DNA from: CBDUQI01 sp965369325
Lineage (GTDB): Bacteria; Pseudomonadota; Gammaproteobacteria; Steroidobacterales; JBCBZW01
Direction: 5' to 3'
Assembly: GCA_965369325.1 (NCBI GenBank)
Contig: CBDUQI010000039.1
Span: 1-34,795 of the forward strand
DNA: 34,795 bases
The translations under genes were made by a program, and so were the position numbers. Shown here in pieces: positions 23,585 through 31,556 of this stretch. The notes under the pieces were generated by a model. The model was not told the DNA's origin, made no database searches, and worked only from the letters and a program-made list of their open reading frames with translations. Numbering within the stretch: position 1 is the first letter of the stretch; each line of letters opens with the position of its first letter.

Positions 23585-25831
23585 CTACTCAACCAGTGTT
23601 TCAGCGGACTCTTTGCCGTCGCGTTGACTTCGCTGACCGGGAGACAGCACCCGGATACCAAGTGGCAGCCACACCATACCGTCCCGTGCGTCGACCGATT
23701 CAACCGAATTGGCGACAGCGAGTCTCTCTGGCGCAATATTGGCGGCCGTAAGTTCGCCGATGACCGCCTGGGCGCGGAATCGTGCGAGGTTGTTCAGTGC
23801 ACGGCGGGAGACCGTTTCGTTGTCGAGGAGTGCTTCGAACAGGGCTGCGTAGTATTCGGGCCCGATTTGCGCAAATCGGGCCCGGATCGACGTCACCGCC
23901 ACTGCGCGCAACCGCTCGCCTGCAAACTCCTCGAGAACCGATATCACCCTTGGATCGCTGAAGTTCAACGGCGCTTGTTTTGTCCGCGCAGGTAGTCCAG
24001 CGCTCGTCGCAAGCGCAACGTGCAGGCGCATCTGCTGACGCGCCAGCGCGTTGCGATCCGCCGCTGGATCGTAGCGCCCTGCAATCTTAAGACCAATCCT
24101 GGGACGCTGCAAAAGCGCGGTCGCCAGCGAGTGAAGGCGATCGGACTGCGCCTCGCCTAGCGCGGCGCTGCCGGCGCTGAAGGTCACCTGTGCGGAGTCG
24201 GTCTGTGCGCCATCAGCCGGTAGGCCCAGCGCCGCGAACGGCGCTTTAACAAGGTTGGCTAAATAACCGCGCAGCGCGTCAAGCAGTCGTCGGCTCACTG
24301 ATTGACCCGGTTGGAACGAACCGGCCGGCACTGGCACGGCAACGCGAATTTCGCCGGCCGGATCTTCGAGCAATGCGATAGCCAGACTCAGCGGCCAGTC
24401 TGCTGCCACGCTCATCTGCTCATGCGCGAGGAGTTTCAGGCCCGTCGCGTGGATCTCATCGCGGATCTGGATTGCACCCTCGTTTGCGCCGCCATCGACG
24501 GACAAGCTTAGCGTCCCAGCAGCAAATTCATGGCCGGTCGTCCGTACCAGATAGGGCGACAACAGCGGCGCCTGTAGATCGTTTACCGCGACGTGCCAGT
24601 TGTTGTTGCGCGACGGCGTGCCGGGCATCCAGTTTGCTGCGACGCGCGCGGATCCCGCAGACGCTAATTGCCCATCTAGTGACAGCGCCACCATTGAATC
24701 GCCTGTGTACTGAACGATGCTGCCATGAATGTCACTTGCGCCGATTTGCACCGCCGGTGTTCGGGTGAGGTCAGTGAAATCCAGCCGGCCACGGACGATC
24801 TCGACACGCTCGGTGTGCGGAAAAAAATCCCCGGTCCCCTGCACCAGCCGAGCCAGCCATGAACCGCCATTCAGTGTGCCGTCGGGACCGCGACTCATTC
24901 GCACGTGCGGACCGTCCAATCGCATCCAGCCGGCAGACATCGCAAACGGCGCGGTCGTGACGGTGACAGACCGTCCTGTCACCGAGTCGGCGGTAAAGAC
25001 CGTTGCACCCGTCGCCGATCTGAGAAGCGCGACCCGGTCGAGCTTAACCTCGCCTACCAACGATAAGCCATTGCCAACCAGTCGCATCCGCGCGTTTCCG
25101 GCAAATGCGGCAGCCGAGAGTTCGAATTCCGGAGACGCTGGTAACGGTGTGCGCAGTTGCCCGACATCTAAGTCGGTGACGTTAATTTTGGCCTCCAGCA
25201 TTGCCGGCGACAACATCACCGAGCCGGCAACGGAAACGGTGCCGCCTCCAAGTGCCGCACCGGTCAGTGAGAATATCCCCGGCTGGCGCGCAGTCGTGTC
25301 CAGATCGGTCAGGGACAGCTTGATGTCGCCGATTCGCAACGGCGCATTGCCTTTGAGCGCGACAGTCAGCGATCCGGCCGTTACTGTCATGCGCCCGATG
25401 GCGAGGTGGGTTGCGGACGACAGCGCAGCAACAAGCGCCTGCCCGGCGCCGGCCGTGACCGTGAGCTGTGGTGCCGTGACCGTCACCTCATCAGCGTGCC
25501 ACGCCTCACCAAAAATACCCCGCGTGCGATACCGCACTACGATTTGTGCCACTCTGGCATATGGAATGCTGCCAGGATCGCCGACCGCAAGATCGTTGAA
25601 ACGTACGGTCCGTGACAATGGATTAACGCTGACCCGCCTGATGGTCACCGGCTGACCGGTATGTACGGCAAGCGCGGCTGTGACTCGTTGGTCGATGATC
25701 GCTGGCGCCAGCACAAATCCGCCGAATGCGAGTATTGCTGCCCCGATAAGCAGCGCTGCGGCCAGTTTCAAGCCAGTCTTTGCACCCAGGATACCGCTCC
25801 TTGTGGTCATGCCGATTGTACGCGAACCCAT
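23585..25831 (-). CDS. DUF748/AsmA-like envelope protein
   Basis: A 748-residue protein with one N-terminal membrane segment (LKLAAALLIGAAILAFGGFVLA), followed by the AsmA-like entry typical of DUF748 proteins (ALAVHTGQPVTIRRVSVNPLSRTVRFNDLAVGD). A long repetitive beta-rich body follows, and near the C-terminus a segment like the OmpA-like end of this family (VTFSAGSAALGEAQSDRLHSLATAL, then IAGRYDPAADRNALARQQ). AsmA-like proteins span the periplasm and help move lipids or tune outer-membrane assembly; this one is probably anchored in the inner membrane. ATG 25831 is chosen because it puts the hydrophobic segment near the N-terminus; ATG 25810 is also possible, and the frame stays open upstream to 25954. 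It is divergent, by 105 bases, from the Sel1-vWA-ABC operon. Confidence 0.8.
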   Translation of the reverse strand: MGSRTIGMTTRSGILGAKTGLKLAAALLIGAAILAFGGFVLAPAIIDQRVTAALAVHTGQPVTIRRVSVNPLSRTVRFNDLAVGDPGSIPYARVAQIVVRYRTRGIFGEAWHADEVTVTAPQLTVTAGAGQALVAALSSATHLAIGRMTVTAGSLTVALKGNAPLRIGDIKLSLTDLDTTARQPGIFSLTGAALGGGTVSVAGSVMLSPAMLEAKINVTDLDVGQLRTPLPASPEFELSAAAFAGNARMRLVGNGLSLVGEVKLDRVALLRSATGATVFTADSVTGRSVTVTTAPFAMSAGWMRLDGPHVRMSRGPDGTLNGGSWLARLVQGTGDFFPHTERVEIVRGRLDFTDLTRTPAVQIGASDIHGSIVQYTGDSMVALSLDGQLASAGSARVAANWMPGTPSRNNNWHVAVNDLQAPLLSPYLVRTTGHEFAAGTLSLSVDGGANEGAIQIRDEIHATGLKLLAHEQMSVAADWPLSLAIALLEDPAGEIRVAVPVPAGSFQPGQSVSRRLLDALRGYLANLVKAPFAALGLPADGAQTDSAQVTFSAGSAALGEAQSDRLHSLATALLQRPRIGLKIAGRYDPAADRNALARQQMRLHVALATSAGLPARTKQAPLNFSDPRVISVLEEFAGERLRAVAVTSIRARFAQIGPEYYAALFEALLDNETVSRRALNNLARFRAQAVIGELTAANIAPERLAVANSVESVDARDGMVWLPLGIRVLSPGQRSQRDGKESAETLVE

Positions 25832-25936
25832 TGCACTACCAGTGATTGCGGTATCATACACAGGCCTTGTCAACATTCCCGCGTTCGCCGTTGCCCTGTC
25901 GGTATCGCGCAGATCGGAAAGACATCGGAGCATGCC

Positions 25937-26524
25937 ATGCGAACATTCTCTCAACCCAGGCGAATGGGCGGCCAGGTAAGTGGCCGCGTGGTAGCCGGCA
26001 CGGCCGTCGTGGCCGTCGTGTTACTCGCGGCGGTTTATTTGCTGCGACCGAAACCGGAGCCAGAACCGTTACCGGTGCCGGAAAGCGTCCGCTCGGCACC
26101 GCTTGAAACGGTGGCGCCAGCCCAATCTGCTCAGGAGCGGGGTGACAGCGCTCGAGAGATCATCGCGGCGCTTCGTGCCGATCCCGGCGGCGTCGAGTAC
26201 TCCCGTGCGTACCAGCGGGCGCAGGAATTTCAGGCGTCCGGCAACATGGCCGACGCTCAGTTGCTCTACTTTTTTGCGGCACGCGGCGGCGATCCGCAAG
26301 CGGCCTTTGCACTGGCTACGATGTATGACCCGATTCATTTCTCGAGCGACAGCAGCGTGACACAACAGCCCGATGTTTTTCAGGCGTACAAGTGGTACCG
26401 CAGCGCACTCGATGCGGGTGACAGCGCGGCCGCTGACCGACTCGAGGCATTACGCACCTGGGCAAATAAAGCCGCCGCTGCCGGTGACCGAAACGCAGAA
26501 ACCCTGATACTACAATGGGAGTAG
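25937..26524 (+). CDS. Membrane-anchored Sel1-like repeat protein
   Basis: A 195-residue protein with a cytoplasmic basic start, one membrane segment (about 17-36), a proline-rich linker (KPEPEPLPVPE) and a helical periplasmic domain. The domain has Sel1/TPR-like pairs: AQLLYFFAARGGDPQAAFALATMYDP and AYKWYRSALDAGDSAAADRL, followed by KAAAAGDRNAE. Such repeats bind proteins. ATG 25937 has GGAG at a six-base spacing; the frame is open upstream but that stretch is antisense to the divergent gene. It is the first gene of a compact operon; the vWA gene starts five bases after its stop. Function unknown. Confidence 0.82.
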   Translation: MRTFSQPRRMGGQVSGRVVAGTAVVAVVLLAAVYLLRPKPEPEPLPVPESVRSAPLETVAPAQSAQERGDSAREIIAALRADPGGVEYSRAYQRAQEFQASGNMADAQLLYFFAARGGDPQAAFALATMYDPIHFSSDSSVTQQPDVFQAYKWYRSALDAGDSAAADRLEALRTWANKAAAAGDRNAETLILQWE

Positions 26525-26529
26525 GCACC

Positions 26530-28479
26530 ATGCCTTATTGCCGTCGCCCGGTGCGATTTGCCGCAGCACTCGTGATACTTGCGGGAGGCTTCGCCTTCTG
26601 CACTGCAAACGCCCAAATCACTCGGCCTTTGACCCAACAGGGCAAGACCGCGCTGTATCAACGCGTCATCGCTATTCCCGGAGCCGTTCTGGTCGACAAC
26701 ATTGGCGACGCGCCCGACGCTGTGCAGCGCGTGCCGCCATTTTCCACCTTCTACGTATATGAGCGCCGCGAGCTGGCAGGCCGGCCATGGCTGCGGGTCG
26801 GCACCGACAGCACAGGCACGGTCGCGGGGTGGTTGTTGGCCGAGCAGGCAGTTGACTGGAAGCAGACCCTGACTGTCGCGTTCCGTGATTCAGCCGAGCA
26901 GGAACGTGTGTTGCTGTTCGGCCAGCGCGCGCCGCTTAAAAAGCTCATCGATGACAACGATGCGGTGGCCTATGCCGCTCTGCGCGAGCAGGCGATAACT
27001 GAACCGGTGGGCGACTCGCCGGTGGTAGCAATTCAGCCGGAGGGGTATCTGGACATCCGCAGGGATTTTTACCTCGTGCCCATCCTGAACCACGAGGACG
27101 TGCTGGTCGAGGGACAACAATCGCGCCTGCTGCACGTTGCTACCGTGCCGTTGCAGGATTCGCAGGCCATCGCGGACGCCTATCGCACCGGGATTGTGTT
27201 TGTCATCGACACGAGCATTTCGATGAAGCCCTACATCGACCGCACGCGCGCGATTATGCAGCGGGTCTATCAGGCAATTGACGAAGCGCAATTGTCGAAC
27301 CGTGTCAGCTACGGCCTGGTTGGCTTTCGCGACAACGTTGCCGCGGCGCCGGGACTCGAGTACGTCACACGAACCTATGCGAGCCTCGCAGACGGCACCA
27401 GCGGCAAGATGTTCCTCTCGCGCATGGCACAGGTCAAGCAGGCAACCGTCTCAAGCCAGGACTTTAATGAAGACGCGTATGCTGGCATCCAGCACGCAAT
27501 CAACTCGATCGACTGGAGCGGCTACTATGCCCGCTACGTGATACTGATCACCGATGCGGGCCCGCGCACCAATGGCGATGCGCTGGCCGGCACCGGCATG
27601 GGGACTGACGCGCTGCGCGCGCTTGCGGCGGAGCGCAACATTGCACTGGGCATATTTCATCTGCGTACGCCGGTCGGTGCTGAAAATCATGCGTCGGCGG
27701 AGCAGCAATACCGGCGCCTTTCCACGATCAGTGGCATCGGCGACTTTTACTATCCGGTCGAAACCGGCAGCGTGAAGGGATTCGAAGCGGCACTGGCTGG
27801 CATGACCCAGCAACTGACTGCGCAGGTTCGCGAAGCGGCCGCCGGGCGAGCGCCGTCGCAGGTGGCATCGGTTGACGCCTCGGCAACCCAGCTCGAAGCG
27901 TTTCAAGAAAAAGTTGCCAAACTCGGTTACGCGCTACGCATGCGTTACCTGCAGGACAATGCTGCGGAGGGCGTGCCGGCATTGTTCGACGCCTGGATGA
28001 TCGACCGGGACTTTTCGGCACCGACGCAGCGCTCGGTCGACGTGCGCGTGCTGCTGACTCGTGACCAGCTAAGCGATCTTCACGAAGTATTGCGTCAAGT
28101 GCTCGCCACCGCCGAGGAAGGCACGCTGGCGCCGGATAGTTTTCTCGACGAGTTGAAGAGCCTGGCAGCCAGCATCAGTCGCGATCCGCAGGCTGCCAAA
28201 TCGTCCACGCGCGCGGTGGGCGGGCGAAGTCTTGCCGACCTGGGTTATATGCGCGAGTACCTTGAGGGTTTGCCGTACAAGAGCGAAGTCATGAACATCG
28301 ATCTGGGCATCTGGCAACAGTGGCCGGCGCAACGCCAGTTTGAGTTCGTCAATCAGCTCGACAGCAAGGTTGCCTACTACCGGGCGCTGCATGACAACCT
28401 GGATCTGTGGGTTTCGCTGGATAGCGCAGCTGTCGACGGCGACTCGGTGTATCCGCTGCTGCTGGAGGCGCTGCCCTGA
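26530..28479 (+). CDS. Periplasmic SH3-like/vWA protein resembling the PpkA C-terminus
   Basis: A 649-residue protein with a signal peptide (to about residue 28, after TANA). Residues about 48-110 look like an SH3-like domain ending GWLLAEQAVDWKQTL. Residues about 220-425 form a von Willebrand A domain with the MIDAS motif DTSIS (Asp 227, Ser 229, Ser 231) and the later Asp in LITDAGPR (342). A helical C-terminal region of about 200 residues follows. From memory, this SH3-vWA order matches the periplasmic half of the type VI secretion kinase PpkA; here the kinase and membrane parts are absent. The start overlaps the end region of the Sel1 gene and has GGGAG inside it. The stop overlaps the likely ABC start. 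It is probably a metal-dependent protein-binding sensor or scaffold. Confidence 0.83.
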   Translation: MPYCRRPVRFAAALVILAGGFAFCTANAQITRPLTQQGKTALYQRVIAIPGAVLVDNIGDAPDAVQRVPPFSTFYVYERRELAGRPWLRVGTDSTGTVAGWLLAEQAVDWKQTLTVAFRDSAEQERVLLFGQRAPLKKLIDDNDAVAYAALREQAITEPVGDSPVVAIQPEGYLDIRRDFYLVPILNHEDVLVEGQQSRLLHVATVPLQDSQAIADAYRTGIVFVIDTSISMKPYIDRTRAIMQRVYQAIDEAQLSNRVSYGLVGFRDNVAAAPGLEYVTRTYASLADGTSGKMFLSRMAQVKQATVSSQDFNEDAYAGIQHAINSIDWSGYYARYVILITDAGPRTNGDALAGTGMGTDALRALAAERNIALGIFHLRTPVGAENHASAEQQYRRLSTISGIGDFYYPVETGSVKGFEAALAGMTQQLTAQVREAAAGRAPSQVASVDASATQLEAFQEKVAKLGYALRMRYLQDNAAEGVPALFDAWMIDRDFSAPTQRSVDVRVLLTRDQLSDLHEVLRQVLATAEEGTLAPDSFLDELKSLAASISRDPQAAKSSTRAVGGRSLADLGYMREYLEGLPYKSEVMNIDLGIWQQWPAQRQFEFVNQLDSKVAYYRALHDNLDLWVSLDSAAVDGDSVYPLLLEALP

Positions 28480-29213
28480 GTCACGGCGTTTATTCCTTGC
28501 GCAACGTGGTCAAACGATACGCGGCGGGCGGTGCCGAGTTTTCCTTGTCCATTCCCCGACTGGATATTCTGCCAGGGGCAAAACTGGCATTTGTCGGTGA
28601 GAGCGGCTCCGGAAAAAGCACGCTGCTCGAATTGCTGGCAATGATTCTCAGGCCCTCTGACAGTGAACGTTTTTCCTTTGCGCCGCGAACCAACGGCCAG
28701 GACTACGACATTGCGGCAATCTGGGAACGCAGTGACGCTGACGCGCTTGGCGACCTGCGCAGCCGGCATATCGGCTACGTCCTGCAGAACGGTGGTCTGC
28801 TGCCGTATCTGCAGGTACGTGAAAATATTAATCTGTCGTGCCGCTTGTTACGCAAGCCGGTCGACGGCGTGGCTGAGAAATGGGCTGAACGGCTAAATAT
28901 CTCGCAGCAACTCGACAAACTGCCGGCGGCACTTTCGCTCGGACAACGCCAGCGCGTGGCCATAGCAAGAGCGCTGGCGCATCGGCCGCGGGTACTCATT
29001 GCCGATGAACCCACTGCCTCGGTCGACCCACTGAATGCCGAGCGCATCATGACGCTGATGACGGCGCTGGTCGAGGAAATGGGAGTCACACTGATTGTCG
29101 CAAGCCATGCCCATGAGCTGGTAAAGCAGGCCGGGCTTAGCATGGTCGATCACAAAATCGAGGCGCGCGGCGAGAACAGCATGCACGTGACGGTGTCCGA
29201 TGTCGCTCGCTGA
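28476..29213 (+). CDS. ABC transporter ATPase, LolD/TagT-like
   Basis: An ABC ATPase of about 245 residues with Walker A GESGSGKS, Q-loop YVLQNGG, signature LSLGQRQR (a variant of LSGGQ), Walker B VLIADEP and the switch His in VASHAHE. The stretch between Walker A and the Q-loop (LRPSDSERFSF, then DIAAIWER and ADALGDLRSRHIGY) resembles TagT of the type VI secretion threonine-phosphorylation pathway as I remember it. The only conventional start is TTG 28497, which has no ribosome site and cuts the first beta strand. CTG 28476 has GGAGG at eight bases, overlaps the vWA stop as CTGA and restores the strand (SHGVYSLRNVVKRY), so I prefer it. It works with the FtsX-type permease that follows. Confidence 0.88.
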   Translation: MSHGVYSLRNVVKRYAAGGAEFSLSIPRLDILPGAKLAFVGESGSGKSTLLELLAMILRPSDSERFSFAPRTNGQDYDIAAIWERSDADALGDLRSRHIGYVLQNGGLLPYLQVRENINLSCRLLRKPVDGVAEKWAERLNISQQLDKLPAALSLGQRQRVAIARALAHRPRVLIADEPTASVDPLNAERIMTLMTALVEEMGVTLIVASHAHELVKQAGLSMVDHKIEARGENSMHVTVSDVAR

Positions 29214-30423
29214 GAGTCAGTCGGCGCTGATTGCGCAACTCGCACTGCGCGACTTCCGACACGAATGGGTTATGTCCACATGTTTTGTGCTGGCGCTTGG
29301 CGCCGTGCTGTTACCTCTGATTGTGTTGTTCGGACTGAAGTTTGGCATCATCACAAACCTGCTGTCGCCATTGACCGAAGATCCGCGCTACCGGCAGATC
29401 CTGCCGGTCGGGAGCGGAAGGTACGACCCCGACTGGTTCGCGGCGATGGGTTCACGGCAGGACGTGGAGTTTGTCGTGCCTCGAACGCGGGCGATTGCGG
29501 CAACGATTCAGTTACGCGTGCCGGACAGCCCGGTGGGACGCATCATCAATGTAGAGCTGGTTCCGTCGGGCCCCGGCGATCCGGTGTTATCCGGTCTGCC
29601 GGAGCCTACTGGTTTGCATCGGGTTGTGCTGTCGATGGATGCGGCGGACAAACTCGGCGCCGCGGCAGGCGCGAAAGCCGAGGGCATCCTGTCTCGGGTG
29701 CGTGGCGGACAACAACAAACCGAGCTTTTGCCGCTGGAGGTAGCGGCCGTCGCGTCGGCGGCGGCGTTCGGCCGCGATGGTATGTTCGTGTCTGGCGATC
29801 TGCTCGTCGCCGTGGAGGATTTTCGGGACGGCCGTGCAGTGACAGCGCTGAACTGGGACGGTGCTCAGGTGAGCGACGGTCCAAGGAATTTTGCCGGGTT
29901 TCGATTGTTTGCCCGGCGGCTCGAGGACGTCGCTGCCCTGCGTCGGGGGTTGATGGCTCAGGGGATCGATGTACGCACTCGCGTTGCGGACATCGAGCTG
30001 GTGCGCGCGCTCGACCGCAATCTGAGCATCGTATTCTTGATCATCGCCGGCATCGCTGCCACCGGATACGGCTTTTCTTTCGGCAGCAGCGTCTGGGCTA
30101 ACGTCGATCGCAAGCGACGTGAGTTCAGCGTATTGCGCCTCACGGGTTTTCGCACCCGCAGCATTGTCTGGTTCCCCATTCTGCAGGCCATGCTGACCGG
30201 CGCACTTGGCTGGCTGATTGCAGTAGTGGCTTTCTTCGTGGTGCAGAGCGGCCTCAACGCGCTGTTCATTGACAACCTGGGTGGTGGGCAAGCGGTATGC
30301 CGAATTTTGCCGCGGCACCTGGCGGTAGCGTTGGTGCTAACACTGCTCGCTGCAGCCGTTGCCGCAGCGCTCGGCGGCATTCGGGTGGCGCAACTGGAGC
30401 CATCGCTCGCGTTACGTGAGTAG
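29200..30423 (+). CDS. FtsX/MacB-type permease, TagS-like
   Basis: A 407-residue permease with the type VII ABC layout: TM1 at about 25-48, a large periplasmic domain (about 50-270), then three C-terminal membrane segments (LSIVFLIIAGIAATGYGFSF, an ILQAMLTGALGWLIAVVAFFVV stretch and LAVALVLTLLAAAVAAALGG). The KRREFSVLRLTGF coupling loop between TM2 and TM3 is typical of LolC/MacB/FtsX. These systems move no substrate through the membrane but use ATP to do mechanical work on periplasmic partners. The start overlaps the ATPase gene by 14 bases, so the pair is cotranslated. The N-terminal portion resembles TagS. The vWA and Sel1 proteins are the likely periplasmic partners (inference). Confidence 0.87.
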   Translation: MSLAESQSALIAQLALRDFRHEWVMSTCFVLALGAVLLPLIVLFGLKFGIITNLLSPLTEDPRYRQILPVGSGRYDPDWFAAMGSRQDVEFVVPRTRAIAATIQLRVPDSPVGRIINVELVPSGPGDPVLSGLPEPTGLHRVVLSMDAADKLGAAAGAKAEGILSRVRGGQQQTELLPLEVAAVASAAAFGRDGMFVSGDLLVAVEDFRDGRAVTALNWDGAQVSDGPRNFAGFRLFARRLEDVAALRRGLMAQGIDVRTRVADIELVRALDRNLSIVFLIIAGIAATGYGFSFGSSVWANVDRKRREFSVLRLTGFRTRSIVWFPILQAMLTGALGWLIAVVAFFVVQSGLNALFIDNLGGGQAVCRILPRHLAVALVLTLLAAAVAAALGGIRVAQLEPSLALRE

Positions 30424-30427
30424 CTGA

Positions 30428-30660
30428 CAGCTCTGCGAGACGCCAACTCGCGATGCACGCGATGCGCTGACAGGATTGCCTAATCGTGCCAATGTGGTCG
30501 CTCGGGTCGAGCAGGCGATTCAGTCAGCAAACAGGCATTCCCGTGAGTTTGTTGTGCTTACGTTGAATCCGAAGGGCTTCAAGAGTATCAACGACACCTT
30601 GAGGCATGGCACGGGTGACCGGTTGCTGCGCGTTCTGAGTGAACGGTTGACCGTCGCCGC
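30428..30660 (+). pseudogene. Doubly truncated GGDEF (diguanylate cyclase) remnant
   Basis: About 78 codons read like the first half of a GGDEF domain: DALTGLPNRANVVARVEQA, then FVVLTLNPKGFKSINDTLRH and GDRLLRVLSERL. A stop codon lies directly upstream in frame, with no start or sensor region. The frame loses family similarity near 30660, before the GG(D/E)EF active-site motif. The metal-binding Asp of the usual LDLDxFK is replaced (LNPKGFK), and the usual GH after INDTL is RH. It cannot make cyclic di-GMP. It follows the permease stop by five bases and ends antisense to the 3' end of the TPR gene. Confidence 0.78.
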
Positions 30661-31556
30661 GCGCGTGCCTGCGGAGGTGATTTCAGCCGTGATTGCGCGT
30701 CGGCAATCTGCTGTTCGAGTGCCCGCGCGGCACGCGTTTGGCGTCGGGCATCAGGCAGGGTTTGTAGCTGCCTTCGAGCGTGAGCATATGCGGCGGTCGC
30801 CTGATCTAGGCGGCCGGCCGCGCCCAAAATGTCCGCCTGCCGTTTGAGCCACTTCGGGGTCTCGCGCAGGATGACGGGCAAGCGATCGATGTAACCCAAC
30901 GCAATGTCGTAGTGCTGGTTGCGATGCGCCAGTGTGACGGCCTCATCAATCAGCACCACCGCCGGGCCAACACGCTCCAGCCCTTCGCTTAACGTCGCAC
31001 TTGCCTCGGCCGATGCCGGCGGGCACACCGCAAGCAACGCACGGGCGTGTTGCAGATAATCCTCAGGCGAGGGCTTTGGCGCGAGTGCGATCACGCGTGC
31101 CAGGTCGGTGGCGGCGGCGCGCGGATTGTCGAGTGCCGTGTAAATGTCGGCACGTTTTCGCAGTGCCCGCAGGTTTGCCGCGTGGTCTTCAGGGACAATA
31201 CCGTTCAGATAGTGCTCGAGGTAGGCCAGTGCCTGGTGATGCTTACCGGCCGAATGCAGCACTTCGCCTCGTAGAAAATCCAGCTCTGGCAGCTTGGCCA
31301 GTCGGGCGGCGCGATCAAGATCAAGCATTGCCGCTTCCCTGGCGCCGCTGTGCGTGTGCAGGCGGGCGCGTTGCAGGTATAGCTGGGGGTTACCAGGGTG
31401 CTCGGCAAGTTGTTGTGTGAGTCGGGCGATTTCAGTGTTTGCGCCACCATGCGCCCAGGCGATAGTGCTCAAAGACAACACGACCAGGACGCCAAGGGGA
31501 AACCACCACCCCATCCCGCACGCCGTGCGCAGCCCGTGACGATTACTCGGATTCAT
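30588..31556 (-). CDS. Secreted TPR-repeat protein with a read-through C-terminus
   Basis: A 322-residue protein with an N-terminal signal peptide (GVLVVLSLSTIAWA, cleavage about residue 35) and several tetratricopeptide-like helices (HPGNPQLYLQRARLHTHSG, ELDFLRGEVLHSAGKHHQALAYLEHYL, LRKRADIYTALDNPRAAATDLARVI and WLKRQADILGAAGRLDQATAAYAHA). It is probably a periplasmic scaffold. The start overlaps the stop of the phosphatase gene (ATGA), so the two are coupled. The last 30 or so residues, after SRLKSPPQ, are rich in Arg, Ser and His and run antisense to the GGDEF remnant; the native stop appears to be lost. Confidence 0.8.
   Translation of the reverse strand: MNPSNRHGLRTACGMGWWFPLGVLVVLSLSTIAWAHGGANTEIARLTQQLAEHPGNPQLYLQRARLHTHSGAREAAMLDLDRAARLAKLPELDFLRGEVLHSAGKHHQALAYLEHYLNGIVPEDHAANLRALRKRADIYTALDNPRAAATDLARVIALAPKPSPEDYLQHARALLAVCPPASAEASATLSEGLERVGPAVVLIDEAVTLAHRNQHYDIALGYIDRLPVILRETPKWLKRQADILGAAGRLDQATAAYAHARRQLQTLPDARRQTRAARALEQQIADAQSRLKSPPQARARRRSTVHSERAATGHPCHASRCR

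Noticed and set aside
24729..25655. A 308-codon plus-strand frame antisense to the DUF748 gene
   Set aside because: Ser-, Pro- and Arg-rich shadow composition with no recognisable domain; the opposite strand encodes a coherent protein.
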